DNA of 64,000 nucleotides from Acidobacteriota bacterium (lineage in GTDB: Bacteria; Acidobacteriota; Terriglobia; Bryobacterales; Bryobacteraceae). The notes under the pieces are model-generated. The model searched no databases. It was given only the letters and a program-made list of their open reading frames with translations, and was not told where the DNA came from. Both the position numbers and the translations under genes were made by a program. The stretch is taken from contig JACPNQ010000030.1 of the NCBI GenBank assembly GCA_016185425.1, forward strand, positions 54,170 through 118,169. Reading direction: 5' to 3'. Position 1 is the first letter of the stretch; each line of letters begins with the position of its first letter. Of this stretch, positions 1-8,968 are shown piece after piece.

Positions 1-1019
1 TCTTTGTCGCCGGCAGGAATGTTCTCGATGTCGTAATTGTTGAGCAGGAGGAGCTGGAAGTCGTCGAGCTTTGAGGTGTCGAGAGAGTTCGACATCAGCA
101 CGTCGTACTGCGCGGCGGCGAGGACCCCAAAGAGGTGCTTTTCACTGCCCGAGGGATCCTGTGTGACGAACAAGGCACGTGGGCGGCGGAGAGAAATCGA
201 CTGTGCGAAACGGACTTCGCCAAGTTCCTGGGAGCGTATGGCGCCGGAGATGTCGATGGCGCCGGGGACGTTCAGTGCGACGTGGACGCGGACGCGATTG
301 AGACCTTGTTCGAGCTGGACTTGATTGTTGCCGAGGGGCTTGCCTTCGGCGGTGAGGACCACTTCCGCAGCGGCGCGGCGCGGCGCTTCTATAGTGATGT
401 CGATGGGGAAGCGATCGCCTGTGAAGGCGCGCATGGGAAGGAAGACGGACTCGAGACGAAGGTCGGGCTTCGGGCGGCCGGCGAGTGGAATGATGTCGAT
501 GGGAATATTGAGCTGCCGCGCCTGGTAGAGAGAGCGCGTGACGCTGCCCTTATTCTCCTTGCCGTCGCTCATCAGCAGGACCCGCGGCACCAAGCCTTCG
601 GGCATGGCGGCGAGCGCCTCGCGGAGAGCGGCTTCGAGATCGGTGCCACGGCCGCTTTCGCCCGCGGTACGGCCGATGGCGCCGCGCTGCTCTTCGGCGC
701 TGAGAGCGCGCGTAGCGCGGGCAAAGGGAATGACCTTCAACCAATTGCGGCCGCGCTCGGATTCGATTTGTTTAGCGAGGCGGTTGGCGCGGGCAAGATC
801 GGCGTCGGAGACGGACCCGGAGGTATCAACGAGGAGGGCGACAGCGCTCTTCGATTCCGACGAGTTGATGGCGGGCTCGGCGAGGGCGACAAGGATGGCG
901 GCGAGGGAGAGGGCTTTGAGGATGAGGTTCGTCCGTTGCCGGCCGGCACGCCACTCCCAGAAGAGCCATGCCAGCGGGATCCAGGCGATTGCGAGTATCC
1001 ATGCGCGTTCAAACGTCAT
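1..1019 (-). CDS. Membrane-anchored VWA-domain protein (BatA/BatB-like), C-terminus outside the window
   Basis: I translated this gene by hand because it has no stop inside the window. The first 339 codons are visible. Two hydrophobic segments (about residues 6-21 and 33-47) precede a von Willebrand A domain whose metal site begins with DTSGS at residues 65-69. A GRGTDLEAAL stretch and LLMSDGKENKG supply the later metal-site Thr and Asp. The ATG overlaps the stop of the upstream VWA gene by four bases (ATGA), so the two are translationally coupled. It is the last visible member of the MoxR-DUF58-VWA operon. Families of this kind are thought to act in chaperone-like or envelope functions with MoxR. 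The exact substrate cannot be told from sequence. Confidence 0.85.
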   Translation of the reverse strand, partial: MTFERAWILAIAWIPLAWLFWEWRAGRQRTNLILKALSLAAILVALAEPAINSSESKSAVALLVDTSGSVSDADLARANRLAKQIESERGRNWLKVIPFARATRALSAEEQRGAIGRTAGESGRGTDLEAALREALAAMPEGLVPRVLLMSDGKENKGSVTRSLYQARQLNIPIDIIPLAGRPKPDLRLESVFLPMRAFTGDRFPIDITIEAPRRAAAEVVLTAEGKPLGNNQVQLEQGLNRVRVHVALNVPGAIDISGAIRSQELGEVRFAQSISLRRPRALFVTQDPSGSEKHLFGVLAAAQYDVLMSNSLDTSKLDDFQLLLLNNYDIENIPAGDK

Positions 1020-2932
1020 GAGGCCTTCCGGAACGGCGCGGTAAAGCGGTTGAAGAATTCAATGGGCGTTGCGGCGGCGCGAGAGCGAAGGCGGAGACGG
1101 CCAAAGAGAAGCCATTCGGCGAGGATGAGGACAGCGCCGAGGAGGGCTAGCCAAGGCCAGAGATCCCGCACGGGCGAGGACGAACCGGCGATGCGGCCGA
1201 GCCCACGCCGGATCTTTGCGGGGGCTTCCCAGGCGCTATCGCCGACATCGGGCAGAGAGAGCGAGTAGACCGTTTCCTGGAACCCGGTGCGAACACGGAC
1301 ATTCCCTCGCGTGGCCGAGTAGAACTGCAGCGTGTTTTCGGAGACGGAAAACGGGAGAGGCTGTTGGTCCTCGCCGGTGACCTGGATGGAGGCGGGGTCG
1401 GTATGGGGATCGAGCGCGACCTTAACAGTGCCGACGCTCTCGCCGTCCAGTTCCCAGCGGCGCAGCGCTTCCGGCGCCATCCATTCGAGGATGTTGGCCA
1501 TGAGGAGCGGCGCGGCGAGCTCAAACTTCAATGCGCCGAGTCCGGGGTGTACTCCAAGGAAGACGGCGCGGGGATTGGCTTGCGCGGCGACGAGGCTGCC
1601 ACCGTCCGCTTCGGCGATCGGGTCGACGCCGGGGGATTGGACAAAGAGCGTCGCACCATCGAGCTTGAGATCGAGCGTTCGCAGACCCTGAGCGATGGGG
1701 TGCTCTGCGCGCCAGCGGGTGATATGCGCGCTGGTGTTGGACTTTGCGACAGCGAGAGGGGAGCCCTGCGGCGGCGGTGCAATCCACAGCGCGGGCCGCC
1801 TTGGACGTTGCGGCGGATAGAAACGATCGATGATGACTATGTCGGAGGCGGTGTCGGGCTTAAAGGCTTCCGGCGGCGCATAGGAGGCGTTGATGCGCGG
1901 GTTGGCGGCCATCAGGGGGCGGAGCAACTCGGGCTGCCGAGTGAAGATGGCGACCTGGACCTGTTTCTGTTCGGGAATCTCGAGTAGGGCAATATTGTCA
2001 TCGAGCAGTCCGTCGCGGACTTGGAGACGCGCTTCCATCCAGCCGGCCGACTTGGTGCGGAATTCGAAACGGGCGGTCTCTTCGGCTCCGGGCGCGATGA
2101 TTAAACGGCTGGAGCCGATGGGCGCGTTGCCGAATGTGAGCATGAGCGGGACGGCTTCGGGCGCGCGGCCGAAGTTGCGGACGGCGACAAAGATTTCCCA
2201 GAGTTGAGCGTCGTTGGGCGAGCGGCGGAGGTGGAAGCGGCGGATACCGACATTTCGTTTAGGCTCCATGACCGGCAGCAGGCGGAGGGAGGCGGGAAGC
2301 GTGGCGGGGTCCGGAAGATCTGCCTGATTGGCGCGCCCGGCACCGGCGAGGACGATCTCACCGGTGCCCTGGCCGTGCTGGCGCTGCATGCGGCGGGCGA
2401 AATCGAAGGCCGCCTGGATATTCAGGGCCGACGAGCCGGGCTGGGATTGAAGGATAGCCTGTTCGGCGACGGCTCGATTGGTTTCGAAGACGGTTGCGGG
2501 CGTGGGAAGAGCATCGGCGCGAACAACCATGACGCGATCCGAACTGGGGAGGGCGCGGAGCCAGCGGATGGCGTGGACCTTGGCTTCGTCGATGAGGCGG
2601 CGCTGGGGATCGGACTTTGCGGCGGTCCAGGCGGAGGTGTCGAGGAGAAGGACATGATCGCGGGATGAGCGGTCCGGCGAGCCGAGGCGCAGTTGAGCAA
2701 TGGCGGCCAGAAGGAGGCCCATGCCGATAATCTGCATGATCATTGACCAGGGCTGCTGGATACGGCGGCGGTGTTTGGCTTCCGGCGGCTTCTCGCTGGG
2801 CCTCCAGAAGCGCATGGTGGCGACCTTGATTTTGCGCCGGGAGCGGTCCAGCAAATATAACGCCAGCACAGCACTGCTCACGGCGCCGAAGAGCGCGGTG
2901 AACTCGCCGAGACTGAGGTTAAAGAAGAACAC
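1016..2932 (-). CDS. BatA-type membrane protein with N-terminal membrane hairpin and degenerate VWA domain
   Basis: The 638-residue product starts at a GTG placed directly after the DUF58 stop. It has a BatA-like N-terminal segment with two hydrophobic stretches (about residues 10-27 and 64-80) and then a VWA-like domain beginning DHVLLLDTSAW. The canonical DxSxS metal motif is reduced to DTSAW, so metal binding is doubtful. A single C-terminal hydrophobic segment (PWLALLGAVLILAEWLLFG) is followed by a basic tail. Long beta-rich regions lie between. It is flanked by DUF58 upstream and a VWA protein with an intact metal motif downstream, so it probably forms a membrane complex with both. The role is inferred from the family context. 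Confidence 0.85.
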   Translation of the reverse strand: MFFFNLSLGEFTALFGAVSSAVLALYLLDRSRRKIKVATMRFWRPSEKPPEAKHRRRIQQPWSMIMQIIGMGLLLAAIAQLRLGSPDRSSRDHVLLLDTSAWTAAKSDPQRRLIDEAKVHAIRWLRALPSSDRVMVVRADALPTPATVFETNRAVAEQAILQSQPGSSALNIQAAFDFARRMQRQHGQGTGEIVLAGAGRANQADLPDPATLPASLRLLPVMEPKRNVGIRRFHLRRSPNDAQLWEIFVAVRNFGRAPEAVPLMLTFGNAPIGSSRLIIAPGAEETARFEFRTKSAGWMEARLQVRDGLLDDNIALLEIPEQKQVQVAIFTRQPELLRPLMAANPRINASYAPPEAFKPDTASDIVIIDRFYPPQRPRRPALWIAPPPQGSPLAVAKSNTSAHITRWRAEHPIAQGLRTLDLKLDGATLFVQSPGVDPIAEADGGSLVAAQANPRAVFLGVHPGLGALKFELAAPLLMANILEWMAPEALRRWELDGESVGTVKVALDPHTDPASIQVTGEDQQPLPFSVSENTLQFYSATRGNVRVRTGFQETVYSLSLPDVGDSAWEAPAKIRRGLGRIAGSSSPVRDLWPWLALLGAVLILAEWLLFGRLRLRSRAAATPIEFFNRFTAPFRKAS

Positions 2933-3814
2933 CTATTGCATGCCTCTTGCTTCCACGAAGGAGCCGAATATGGCCTGCTCGATAGACGTGCTGGTCGGCA
3001 ATCCGATATACCGGCCGCCCTTGCGGACGGCGAGTTCACGAATGGAACGGGCGTAATTGTCGAACGCGTCGACGTAGGCGTCGCGGGCTTCGTCGTCAAA
3101 GTTCAGTTTGACCGATTCTCCGGTCTCGGCGTCCTCCAACTCCAGTTCGCCGTTGTAGGGGGGCTTGCGGTCGTCGTCGCCCCAGAGGTGGATGATAAAG
3201 AGCTCGTGGCCGAAGTCGGCGAGATACTGGACGGGCTTTTCACACTCCTGCTCGTCGAGGAAATCGGAGATCAGGATGACGAGGCCGCGCTGCGGGTATT
3301 CGGCGATGAACTGGCGGAGCGCCTGGGAAAAATTGCTGCGGCCGCCGGGCTTGAGTTCTTCGAGGAAGTCGACGATGGGTCGGAAGCGATGACGTCCGCC
3401 GCCACAGGTGAGGGGGTCGTGGAGGCCGGAATCAAAGGGTTGAAGGAGGATGGTCTCCAGGCGGACGAGGCCGACGTAGGCCAGGGAGGCGGCAAGGCGG
3501 CGGCCGAAGTCGAACTTCGTTGGCGCGCCGGTAGTCATAGAGGCGCTGGTGTCGAAGAGGATGCGGACGGGGACGCGGGGCTCAACCTGGAAAAGCTTGA
3601 GGATGAGCTTTTCCAGGCGCATATAGGCGCGCCAATTGACGGCACGGAGGTCGTCGCCCTGATGAAAGCCGCGATGATCAAGGAACTCCTGCCCAGCGCC
3701 GGCATAGCGGGACGCGTTATGGCCGCCGACGAGACCAGGGAACGACTTTTGCCAGTGCAGCGTGAGGCGCTCTAGCCGTTCCAGGAACTTCTGGTCGATA
3801 AGCGGTTCTGGCAT
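2933..3814 (-). CDS. DUF58 domain protein
   Basis: This 293-residue soluble protein carries the DUF58 hallmark around residues 46-66 (FLDHRGFHQGDDLRAVNWRA), followed by a VWA-like fold with FDTSASM. DUF58 proteins almost always sit next to a MoxR AAA ATPase and are thought to be its partner or substrate. Here the MoxR gene lies nine bases upstream, and the BatA-like gene starts immediately after this stop. Length is normal for the short soluble form. No signal peptide or membrane segment is evident. The molecular activity of DUF58 is not known. Confidence 0.9.
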   Translation of the reverse strand: MPEPLIDQKFLERLERLTLHWQKSFPGLVGGHNASRYAGAGQEFLDHRGFHQGDDLRAVNWRAYMRLEKLILKLFQVEPRVPVRILFDTSASMTTGAPTKFDFGRRLAASLAYVGLVRLETILLQPFDSGLHDPLTCGGGRHRFRPIVDFLEELKPGGRSNFSQALRQFIAEYPQRGLVILISDFLDEQECEKPVQYLADFGHELFIIHLWGDDDRKPPYNGELELEDAETGESVKLNFDDEARDAYVDAFDNYARSIRELAVRKGGRYIGLPTSTSIEQAIFGSFVEARGMQ

Positions 3815-3823
3815 TCGGCGAAG

Positions 3824-4813
3824 TTAAGCAGCGGCCGCCGTGACGGTGCGCACAATCTCCTTGAGAACAGAGTCGGGGGTTTCGCCTTCGGCATGGGCAT
3901 CGAAATTTGGGATGATGCGATGGCGAAGGACGCTGGGAGCAATAGACTGGATGTCGGCGATGCTGAGCTGCATCCGGCCCTGCATAAGCGCGAGTACGCG
4001 GCCGCATTCCACGAGCGCCTGCGCACCGCGCGGCGATGCGCCATAGCGGATGTATTTGTTGGTGTGCGGGTGGGCGTGCGGTGTGTTCGGCTGGGTAGCC
4101 ATCACAAGGCTGACGGCGTAGTCACGAACGTGCTGGGCAACAAGGACATGCCGGGCGACGTGACGGAGGCTGAGGATCTCCTCGCGGTCAACGATCTGAT
4201 CGATCTCGATCTCTTCGCGGTGGAGAGAGTATTCGACGATGCGGGCCAGTTCGTCCTTCGAAGGATAGCCGACGAGGATCTTCATAAGGAACCGGTCGAG
4301 TTGGGCTTCCGGCAAGGGGTAGGTGCCTTCCATCTCGATGGGGTTCTGCGTGGCCATGACGAGGAACGGCGCTTCAAGCTCGTGCGTTGTGGTGCCGCTG
4401 GTAACGGTTCGTTCCTGCATGGCTTCGAGGAGCGCGGACTGGGTTTTGGGCGTGGCCCGGTTGATTTCGTCGGCCAGGACGAGGTGAGAAAAAATGGGTC
4501 CCGCCTGAAACCGAAGCGATTTGGTGCCGTTGGAGTCGGTTTCCATGATCATGGAGCCGACGATATCTCCGGGCATTAGGTCGGGTGTGAACTGGATGCG
4601 CGAGTAACGGAGGCGCAGGACACGGGAGAGGGTGCGGAGGAGGGTGGTTTTCCCGAGTCCGGGGACGCCTTCGAGCAGAACGTGACCGCCTGCGAGCAGG
4701 CAAATTAGAACTCCGTCGACCACATCCTGCTGGCCGACGATGATCTTGGCAATTTCCTTGCGGATACGGTCTAGCTTTCCGACCGCCTGTGCGACATCAG
4801 CTTCACTGAACAC
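3824..4813 (-). CDS. MoxR family AAA+ ATPase
   Basis: The 329-residue product begins at a GTG (4813). It has Walker A GVPGLGKT at residues 48-55, Walker B LVLADEINRA, and sensor-type motifs (MATQNPIEMEGTYPLPEAQ, LDRFLM) typical of MoxR ATPases. The C-terminal lid domain is present. MoxR proteins couple ATP hydrolysis to maturation of partner proteins, often VWA proteins. This gene leads the minus-strand operon MoxR, DUF58, BatA-like, VWA, with spacings of 9, 0 and -4 bases. Family assignment is secure. The target of the chaperone activity is unknown. Confidence 0.93.
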   Translation of the reverse strand: MFSEADVAQAVGKLDRIRKEIAKIIVGQQDVVDGVLICLLAGGHVLLEGVPGLGKTTLLRTLSRVLRLRYSRIQFTPDLMPGDIVGSMIMETDSNGTKSLRFQAGPIFSHLVLADEINRATPKTQSALLEAMQERTVTSGTTTHELEAPFLVMATQNPIEMEGTYPLPEAQLDRFLMKILVGYPSKDELARIVEYSLHREEIEIDQIVDREEILSLRHVARHVLVAQHVRDYAVSLVMATQPNTPHAHPHTNKYIRYGASPRGAQALVECGRVLALMQGRMQLSIADIQSIAPSVLRHRIIPNFDAHAEGETPDSVLKEIVRTVTAAAA

Positions 4814-4870
4814 TTATTCATTCTAAGACAGGACCATGACGGTGAATGGGCCGATTGTCACGAAGTGACG

Positions 4871-4907
4871 CGTAAACAAAGAAAACGGCGCGAACGAGGT
4901 CGCGCCG
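4871..4907 (-). terminator. Rho-independent terminator of the 4939-5385 gene
   Basis: Read on the minus strand, an eight-base-pair GC-rich stem (4886-4893 with 4900-4907, loop 4894-4899) is followed by a T-rich tract TTTTCTTTGTTT. It lies 30 bases beyond the stop of the small membrane protein gene and before the MoxR operon, which must therefore have its own promoter in 4814-4885. Confidence 0.75.
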
Positions 4908-4938
4908 ATGTTTCCATGGGTAGAATGGTCGCTGCGTT

Positions 4939-5385
4939 CTACGAACGGGCAGTCGCCAGATGGTCGCCACACTCGCCAGCGATATAGCCGACGATGAGCC
5001 CCATTTCCCGGAGCGCGTGTTGCGCGCGCGGGCCAGCGATGGTACGCGTTGCGCCGTACCATGCTTTCATAAGTCGATAATCCAGCATAAGCATCCGGCA
5101 CTCGAGCGAGTGTCCCGTTGTCTGGACAACCGGACATTTGGACAGCAGGGACATAACGAGGTCGAGATCCCGGTCCAGCAGATCCTTCACCCGATCCATG
5201 TCTTCCGCCGATCCGGCCCGTGCCAGCGACTCCTCTACAGAGCCGAAGGACAGTTCGTTCTGCAACGCAAACTCATGCGCGTGCTCCTCATTCCAATTGG
5301 ACTCGAGGATCAGCACACAGGAGTAGCGGAACCAGTAAACGAACATCGCCAGAGAGAGGATGATGATCACAACAGATGTAACCAT
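4939..5385 (-). CDS. Small single-pass membrane protein of unknown function
   Basis: The 148-residue product has one N-terminal membrane segment (about residues 2-20) followed by a soluble, mostly helical region with several acidic stretches and scattered Cys residues (CPVVQTTGHSLEC). I do not recognise a family. Codon use and a terminator just downstream support a real gene. It is monocistronic: the next minus-strand gene upstream ends at 5520, and 5386-5519 holds only a likely promoter region. The protein would be anchored in the inner membrane with most of its mass in the cytoplasm, assuming the short N-terminus faces out. The topology is a guess. Confidence 0.6.
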   Translation of the reverse strand: MVTSVVIIILSLAMFVYWFRYSCVLILESNWNEEHAHEFALQNELSFGSVEESLARAGSAEDMDRVKDLLDRDLDLVMSLLSKCPVVQTTGHSLECRMLMLDYRLMKAWYGATRTIAGPRAQHALREMGLIVGYIAGECGDHLATARS

Positions 5386-5519
5386 TGTTCTTTCCCGACT
5401 AACGTTGTGTTAAACCGCTCCGCCAAGTACTGGTTGTACTGGGCTTCATGAGAAGTATATCGGTCTGGCGAGTAAGGAGCAATGAGAAAGGACAGTAGTA
5501 GGGCAATTTTGCAAATGGA

Positions 5520-6116
5520 CTACGTCCTCTCGGCGAGGGGTACCGTCTCATTTTCGAACAACATGTGGGTGGGGGCGATGCCGCGCAGTTCGCAATCCCT
5601 GAGGTAAAGGCGGGCGTAGCTGAGGTTCACGTAATCAGAGTCGGAATAGCCGAGTCGCGTTGCAAAATTGTCGATCCAGAAGGCAGGACCTTCTATTTCC
5701 ATATACGTGCCGATGGGCGTTTCGTCGACCATGACGATGCCTTCTTCGCCCGGGATCGCCCATTCGGTGCGGTATTTTTCGTAGCGGAAACGGGGGATGT
5801 AGCCCAGGCGTTCGAGGATGAGTCCGAGATTCCCGGGGTGCGCCACGGCGACTTCCAGCTCTTCGCGTTCCTTGTGACGTGTGATGGTGGCGGGACCCTT
5901 GTAGGTGAAAATGGATTCTCCGCCCGCCTGGCGGATACGGATCAGTTCGCCGCGGGCGCGGAGAGCGGCATTGGCCGTGTCATAGATGACGTTGGACTCG
6001 AAGACCCGGGGGTGCAGGACTTGGAAACCGAGGGTCCGGAGGCGCGATTCGAGTTCCTGGAGATTGGGTACAGCGACCTTAATCTCATTTTCTTTATTGA
6101 GCACCCCGACTGCCAT
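5520..6116 (-). CDS. CYTH-domain protein (class IV adenylate cyclase / triphosphatase-like)
   Basis: The 198-residue protein carries the CYTH signature ExExK at residues 9-13 (ENEIK). Later conserved basic and acidic strands of the tunnel fold follow (RIRQAGGESIFTYKGP, REELEVAV, MVDETPIGTYMEIEGP). CYTH enzymes bind triphosphate groups with metal ions and act as adenylate cyclase (CyaB type) or as thiamine or inorganic triphosphatases. Sequence alone does not separate these activities. Length matches the stand-alone class. The gene is alone between a membrane protein gene and tRNA-Arg, so neighbours give no clue. Confidence 0.85.
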   Translation of the reverse strand: MAVGVLNKENEIKVAVPNLQELESRLRTLGFQVLHPRVFESNVIYDTANAALRARGELIRIRQAGGESIFTYKGPATITRHKEREELEVAVAHPGNLGLILERLGYIPRFRYEKYRTEWAIPGEEGIVMVDETPIGTYMEIEGPAFWIDNFATRLGYSDSDYVNLSYARLYLRDCELRGIAPTHMLFENETVPLAERT

Positions 6117-6166
6117 GCAGCCATAGTAGCAGCGGTTGTGCTACTCTGCCATACGTCGGTGAATAG

Positions 6167-6243
6167 GCGCCCGTAGCTCAGTTGGATAGAGCATCTGGCT
6201 TCGAACCAGAGGGCCGGGAGTTCGAATCTCTCCGGGCGCACCA
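6167..6243 (+). tRNA. tRNA-Arg (TCG)
   Basis: A complete 77-base cloverleaf is visible, with acceptor stem GCGCCCG/CGGGCGC and anticodon loop CTTCGAA giving anticodon TCG, which reads CGA. The T-loop is TTCGAAT and the 3' CCA is encoded. Confidence 0.95.
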
Positions 6244-6260
6244 CCTTCGTGATTGGCGGG

Positions 6261-6617
6261 TTATTTCGCGGCGGCGAACTGACGGATGGAATCATCCAGC
6301 GTTGCATCCATGTGCATCATTCCGTCGACGCGCGTGATTTTCAGCACGTGGAGAACGCGATCACCGACGCCGGCGAGGCGAAGCTCACCACCGGAGTTGT
6401 TTGCCTTGCCGTGGCAGCCCACCAGGATGCCGATGCCGGCACTATCGACGAACGAAACCTCCTTCAGGTCCAGCACGATGCGATTCTGGCGGTTCTTGAT
6501 GAGCTCTTCGACGGCGGACTCAAAGCTCTGCGATTCGCGGCCAAGCGTGATGCTGCCGGCAAGGGTGAATATCTCGATTCCCGACTCGAGGGAGCTGCGT
6601 ACGATTTTCAGCGGCAT
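6261..6617 (-). CDS. STAS-domain anti-anti-sigma factor (anti-sigma factor antagonist)
   Basis: The 118-residue protein is a single STAS domain of the SpoIIAA/RsbV type. The phosphorylatable serine lies in FVDSAGIGIL (Ser59), preceded by the usual RIVLDLKEVS strand. In this family the unphosphorylated form binds an anti-sigma kinase and frees the sigma factor, and phosphorylation by the kinase switches it off. No partner anti-sigma kinase or PP2C phosphatase is nearby, so its partner must be elsewhere. It is followed by the isomerase-like gene's stop at 6627, nine bases away, suggesting the two could be cotranscribed with the isomerase first. Confidence 0.9.
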   Translation of the reverse strand: MPLKIVRSSLESGIEIFTLAGSITLGRESQSFESAVEELIKNRQNRIVLDLKEVSFVDSAGIGILVGCHGKANNSGGELRLAGVGDRVLHVLKITRVDGMMHMDATLDDSIRQFAAAK

Positions 6618-6626
6618 GATTCTCCT

Positions 6627-7472
6627 TTACAGCTCCAACTTCTTCAGATAGGCGATGCTCTGTTTGAGGCTCGCCATCGGATCGCCGGGAGTCTGGTCCT
6701 GCTCCACGAAAAAGTGTTTCGTGCCGGAAGCGTAGGCGGCCTTGAGGATTTTCGGCAGCTCCAGTACGCCGGCGCCGGCCTCTTTGAACGCTTCCTTGGG
6801 CACCCGTTCGTTGTACCGTACCGTGATGTTCGGCCCGAGATCCTTAACGTGTATCAGCGGAACACGGCCCTTGTATTTCTGCAGCACTTCGACCGGGTCG
6901 ACGCCGCCGACGGCGCCCCACATGATGTCGAATTCGAGGCCGACGAGGGCCGGGTCGGTGGAGGTCATCAGCACGTCAAGCAGATTTCCTTTCCCCCCAG
7001 GCACCGGTTCAAACTCGAATGCGTGGTTGTGATAGCAGAGGTGGATGCCGGCTGCTTTGCACTTCGCGCCCGCTTTATTCAGTGTATCCGCGAGCTTCTT
7101 GATAACCTCCACACCGCCGCGGTCCGAGGGAGCGATGTACGGGCAAACGACGAATTTGAAGCCCTTCGCCTTCGCGTCGTCGAGCGCCGCATCCAGCTTG
7201 TCCTGCTCTTTCATGAACAGCGCCGTATCGATGTGCAGGCTCACCGGCTTGAGCTTCGATGCTTTCAGGGCGTCCCAGATCTTCGGCAGGTTGCCTCGGA
7301 CCGCTTCAACTTCGTCGTAGCCGGCGTTGTCGAGTTGGTCAAAGATCGCCTTCGGATTGGCGTCGATGACACTGCGGAGCGTGTAGAGCTGGCACCCGAT
7401 GTTTTTCATCTTTCGGGCATGCAGGCTGAACGAGCCTGCGGCAAGGGAGGCGAGCATTTGGCGGCGATTCAT
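6627..7472 (-). CDS. Sugar phosphate isomerase/epimerase-like TIM-barrel protein
   Basis: The 281-residue protein opens with a twin-arginine-like leader (MNRRQMLASLAAGSFSL) and then a xylose-isomerase-type TIM barrel. Recognisable strands include IGCQLYTLRS, FVVCPYIAP, IHLCYHNHAFEFEP, LEFDIMWG and PLIHVKDLG, which hold the His, Glu, Asp and His residues that bind the metal in this superfamily. Secreted or periplasmic relatives are common in acidobacteria and planctomycetes and probably act on sugars or inositols. The substrate cannot be named. A lone STAS gene follows it at a nine-base distance. Confidence 0.85.
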   Translation of the reverse strand: MNRRQMLASLAAGSFSLHARKMKNIGCQLYTLRSVIDANPKAIFDQLDNAGYDEVEAVRGNLPKIWDALKASKLKPVSLHIDTALFMKEQDKLDAALDDAKAKGFKFVVCPYIAPSDRGGVEVIKKLADTLNKAGAKCKAAGIHLCYHNHAFEFEPVPGGKGNLLDVLMTSTDPALVGLEFDIMWGAVGGVDPVEVLQKYKGRVPLIHVKDLGPNITVRYNERVPKEAFKEAGAGVLELPKILKAAYASGTKHFFVEQDQTPGDPMASLKQSIAYLKKLEL

Positions 7473-7508
7473 AGCGATTCGCCTTCCATCATACCCGCTT
7501 GGTCCGGC

Positions 7509-8834
7509 TCATCCATACAATTGGCACTGCTCGAAGGCATGTCCGAGTTGAAGGACGGACCAGTCGGCCCCTTCGCGCCCCACGATCTGCAACCCAATTG
7601 GTAGTCCTTCCGGGGTGAACCCGCACGGGACACTCAACGCGGGAACGCCGAGGATTGAGACGTAGTAGCAGCTCCGCATCCAGTCGATATAGGTTTTCAT
7701 GGGCTGTCCGTTGATGGCGGTGACGTATGGCTGTTCGACATCGAAGGGCGCAACCTGGACTGTTGGCAACACGAAGAACTCGTAGACCTCCTGGAAGCGC
7801 GCGGTCCGTTCCTTAAGTGCCCTTCGCTTTGCGTGAGCCGCTGCCAATTCACCGCTCGTTAGACGGGAACCACGTTCGATTTCCTGGCGTACCGTCTCCT
7901 TCACCCGGCTGAGCGGTTTGTCGTGATGGAGAGTGTAGAACTCATGCGCGCGAAGCACCCGGAAGGCCGCATCGGCATCGGTGAAGTCCGGCGCCGCTTC
8001 TTCGATGACGCATCCGAGTGTTTCGAAGTGCCGGCGTGCCTGGTTTACCGTATGCCGCACTACCGGTTCGAAGGGAATTTCCGAAACATCGCTCATCCAA
8101 GCCACGCGCGTTTGTTTGAAGTCGCGGTTCATCCCGGGCGGCGCGCTCAAGCCCGCCAATACGGCGAGCAGCAGCCCGGCGTCGGCTGCATTCCGCGCCA
8201 TCGGGCCATTGACCGTCAACGGGCTGTCCGGGCAGCGGTCCGGCAGAATCGGCACAAGGCCGGGCGTGGGACGCAGTCCGGTCACACCACAGAAACTCGC
8301 GGGGTTTCGGAGGGATCCGCCGGTATCGGAGCCATCGGCAAGGGCGATCATTCCGGTGGCCAGCGCGACGGCCGCGCCACCGCTCGACCCGCCGCACGTC
8401 TTCGATGTGTCGAACGGATTTCGCGTCTTTCCGAACACCGGATTGAACGTTTGCGAACCCGCTCCGAATTCAGGCGTATTCGTTTTGCCCACGCACACGA
8501 CGCCGGCGGTCTTCATGCGCCCGATGATCCCGGTGTCGAAATCGGGAACGTAGGCGGCGAAGAGCGGGGAGCCGAACGTGGTCCGGATACCGAGGGTTTC
8601 CTGCAGGTCTTTGTGGGCAACAGGTAATCCGTGGAGAAGGCCCAGAAACTCGCCTTTTGCGGCGGCGCGATCGGCGGCATCCGCTTGGGCGCGGGCGAGT
8701 TCCGGCGTGAATGTCACGATGGCGTTCAACTCGGGATTTCGGCGCTCAATGACCGCGAGATGCGCGTCCAGAACTTCGCGCGCGGATACCTCGCGAGCAA
8801 GGAGTTGGCGGCGGAGTTCCAGAGCGGTCTGCAT
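7509..8834 (-). CDS. Amidase-signature family hydrolase
   Basis: The enzyme has the complete amidase-signature triad. With the start chosen here these are Lys75 in VAHKDLQET, the cis-serine in CGGSSGG (about 150) and the nucleophile Ser174 in GSDTGGSLRNPA. I chose the ATG at 8834 over an upstream GTG at 8867 because AGGA lies six bases before it. Members hydrolyse linear amides and include GatA-like and secondary amidases. The protein lacks a GatB partner here, so a catabolic amidase is more likely than the tRNA amidotransferase. tRNA-Leu starts 40 bases away on the other strand, leaving very little room for promoters. Confidence 0.9.
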   Translation of the reverse strand: MQTALELRRQLLAREVSAREVLDAHLAVIERRNPELNAIVTFTPELARAQADAADRAAAKGEFLGLLHGLPVAHKDLQETLGIRTTFGSPLFAAYVPDFDTGIIGRMKTAGVVCVGKTNTPEFGAGSQTFNPVFGKTRNPFDTSKTCGGSSGGAAVALATGMIALADGSDTGGSLRNPASFCGVTGLRPTPGLVPILPDRCPDSPLTVNGPMARNAADAGLLLAVLAGLSAPPGMNRDFKQTRVAWMSDVSEIPFEPVVRHTVNQARRHFETLGCVIEEAAPDFTDADAAFRVLRAHEFYTLHHDKPLSRVKETVRQEIERGSRLTSGELAAAHAKRRALKERTARFQEVYEFFVLPTVQVAPFDVEQPYVTAINGQPMKTYIDWMRSCYYVSILGVPALSVPCGFTPEGLPIGLQIVGREGADWSVLQLGHAFEQCQLYG

Positions 8835-8873
8835 ATGGTTTCCTGATATACTGATAGGGCTATTCACACAAGT

Positions 8874-8962
8874 GGCGGAGTGGCGGAATTGGCAGACGCA
8901 GCAGACTCAAAATCTGCCGTACTTCACTGTGCGTGTGGGTTCAAGTCCCACCTCCGCCACCA
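8874..8962 (+). tRNA. tRNA-Leu (CAA)
   Basis: An 89-base class II tRNA is visible, with acceptor GGCGGAG/CTCCGCC, anticodon loop CTCAAAA (anticodon CAA, reading TTG), a long variable arm, T-loop TTCAAGT and an encoded CCA. It sits in the 134-base gap between the amidase and carbamoyltransferase genes, opposite in strand to both. Confidence 0.95.
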
Positions 8963-8968
8963 CTTGTT

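Noticed and set aside
135..1268. Long + strand frame of 377 codons opposite the VWA genes
   Set aside because: It is antisense to two well-supported VWA genes with clear family motifs and has no recognisable motif; long antisense frames are common at this GC content.
6249..7604. 451-codon + strand frame across the STAS and isomerase genes
   Set aside because: It shadows two genes with complete conserved motifs and has no family signal.
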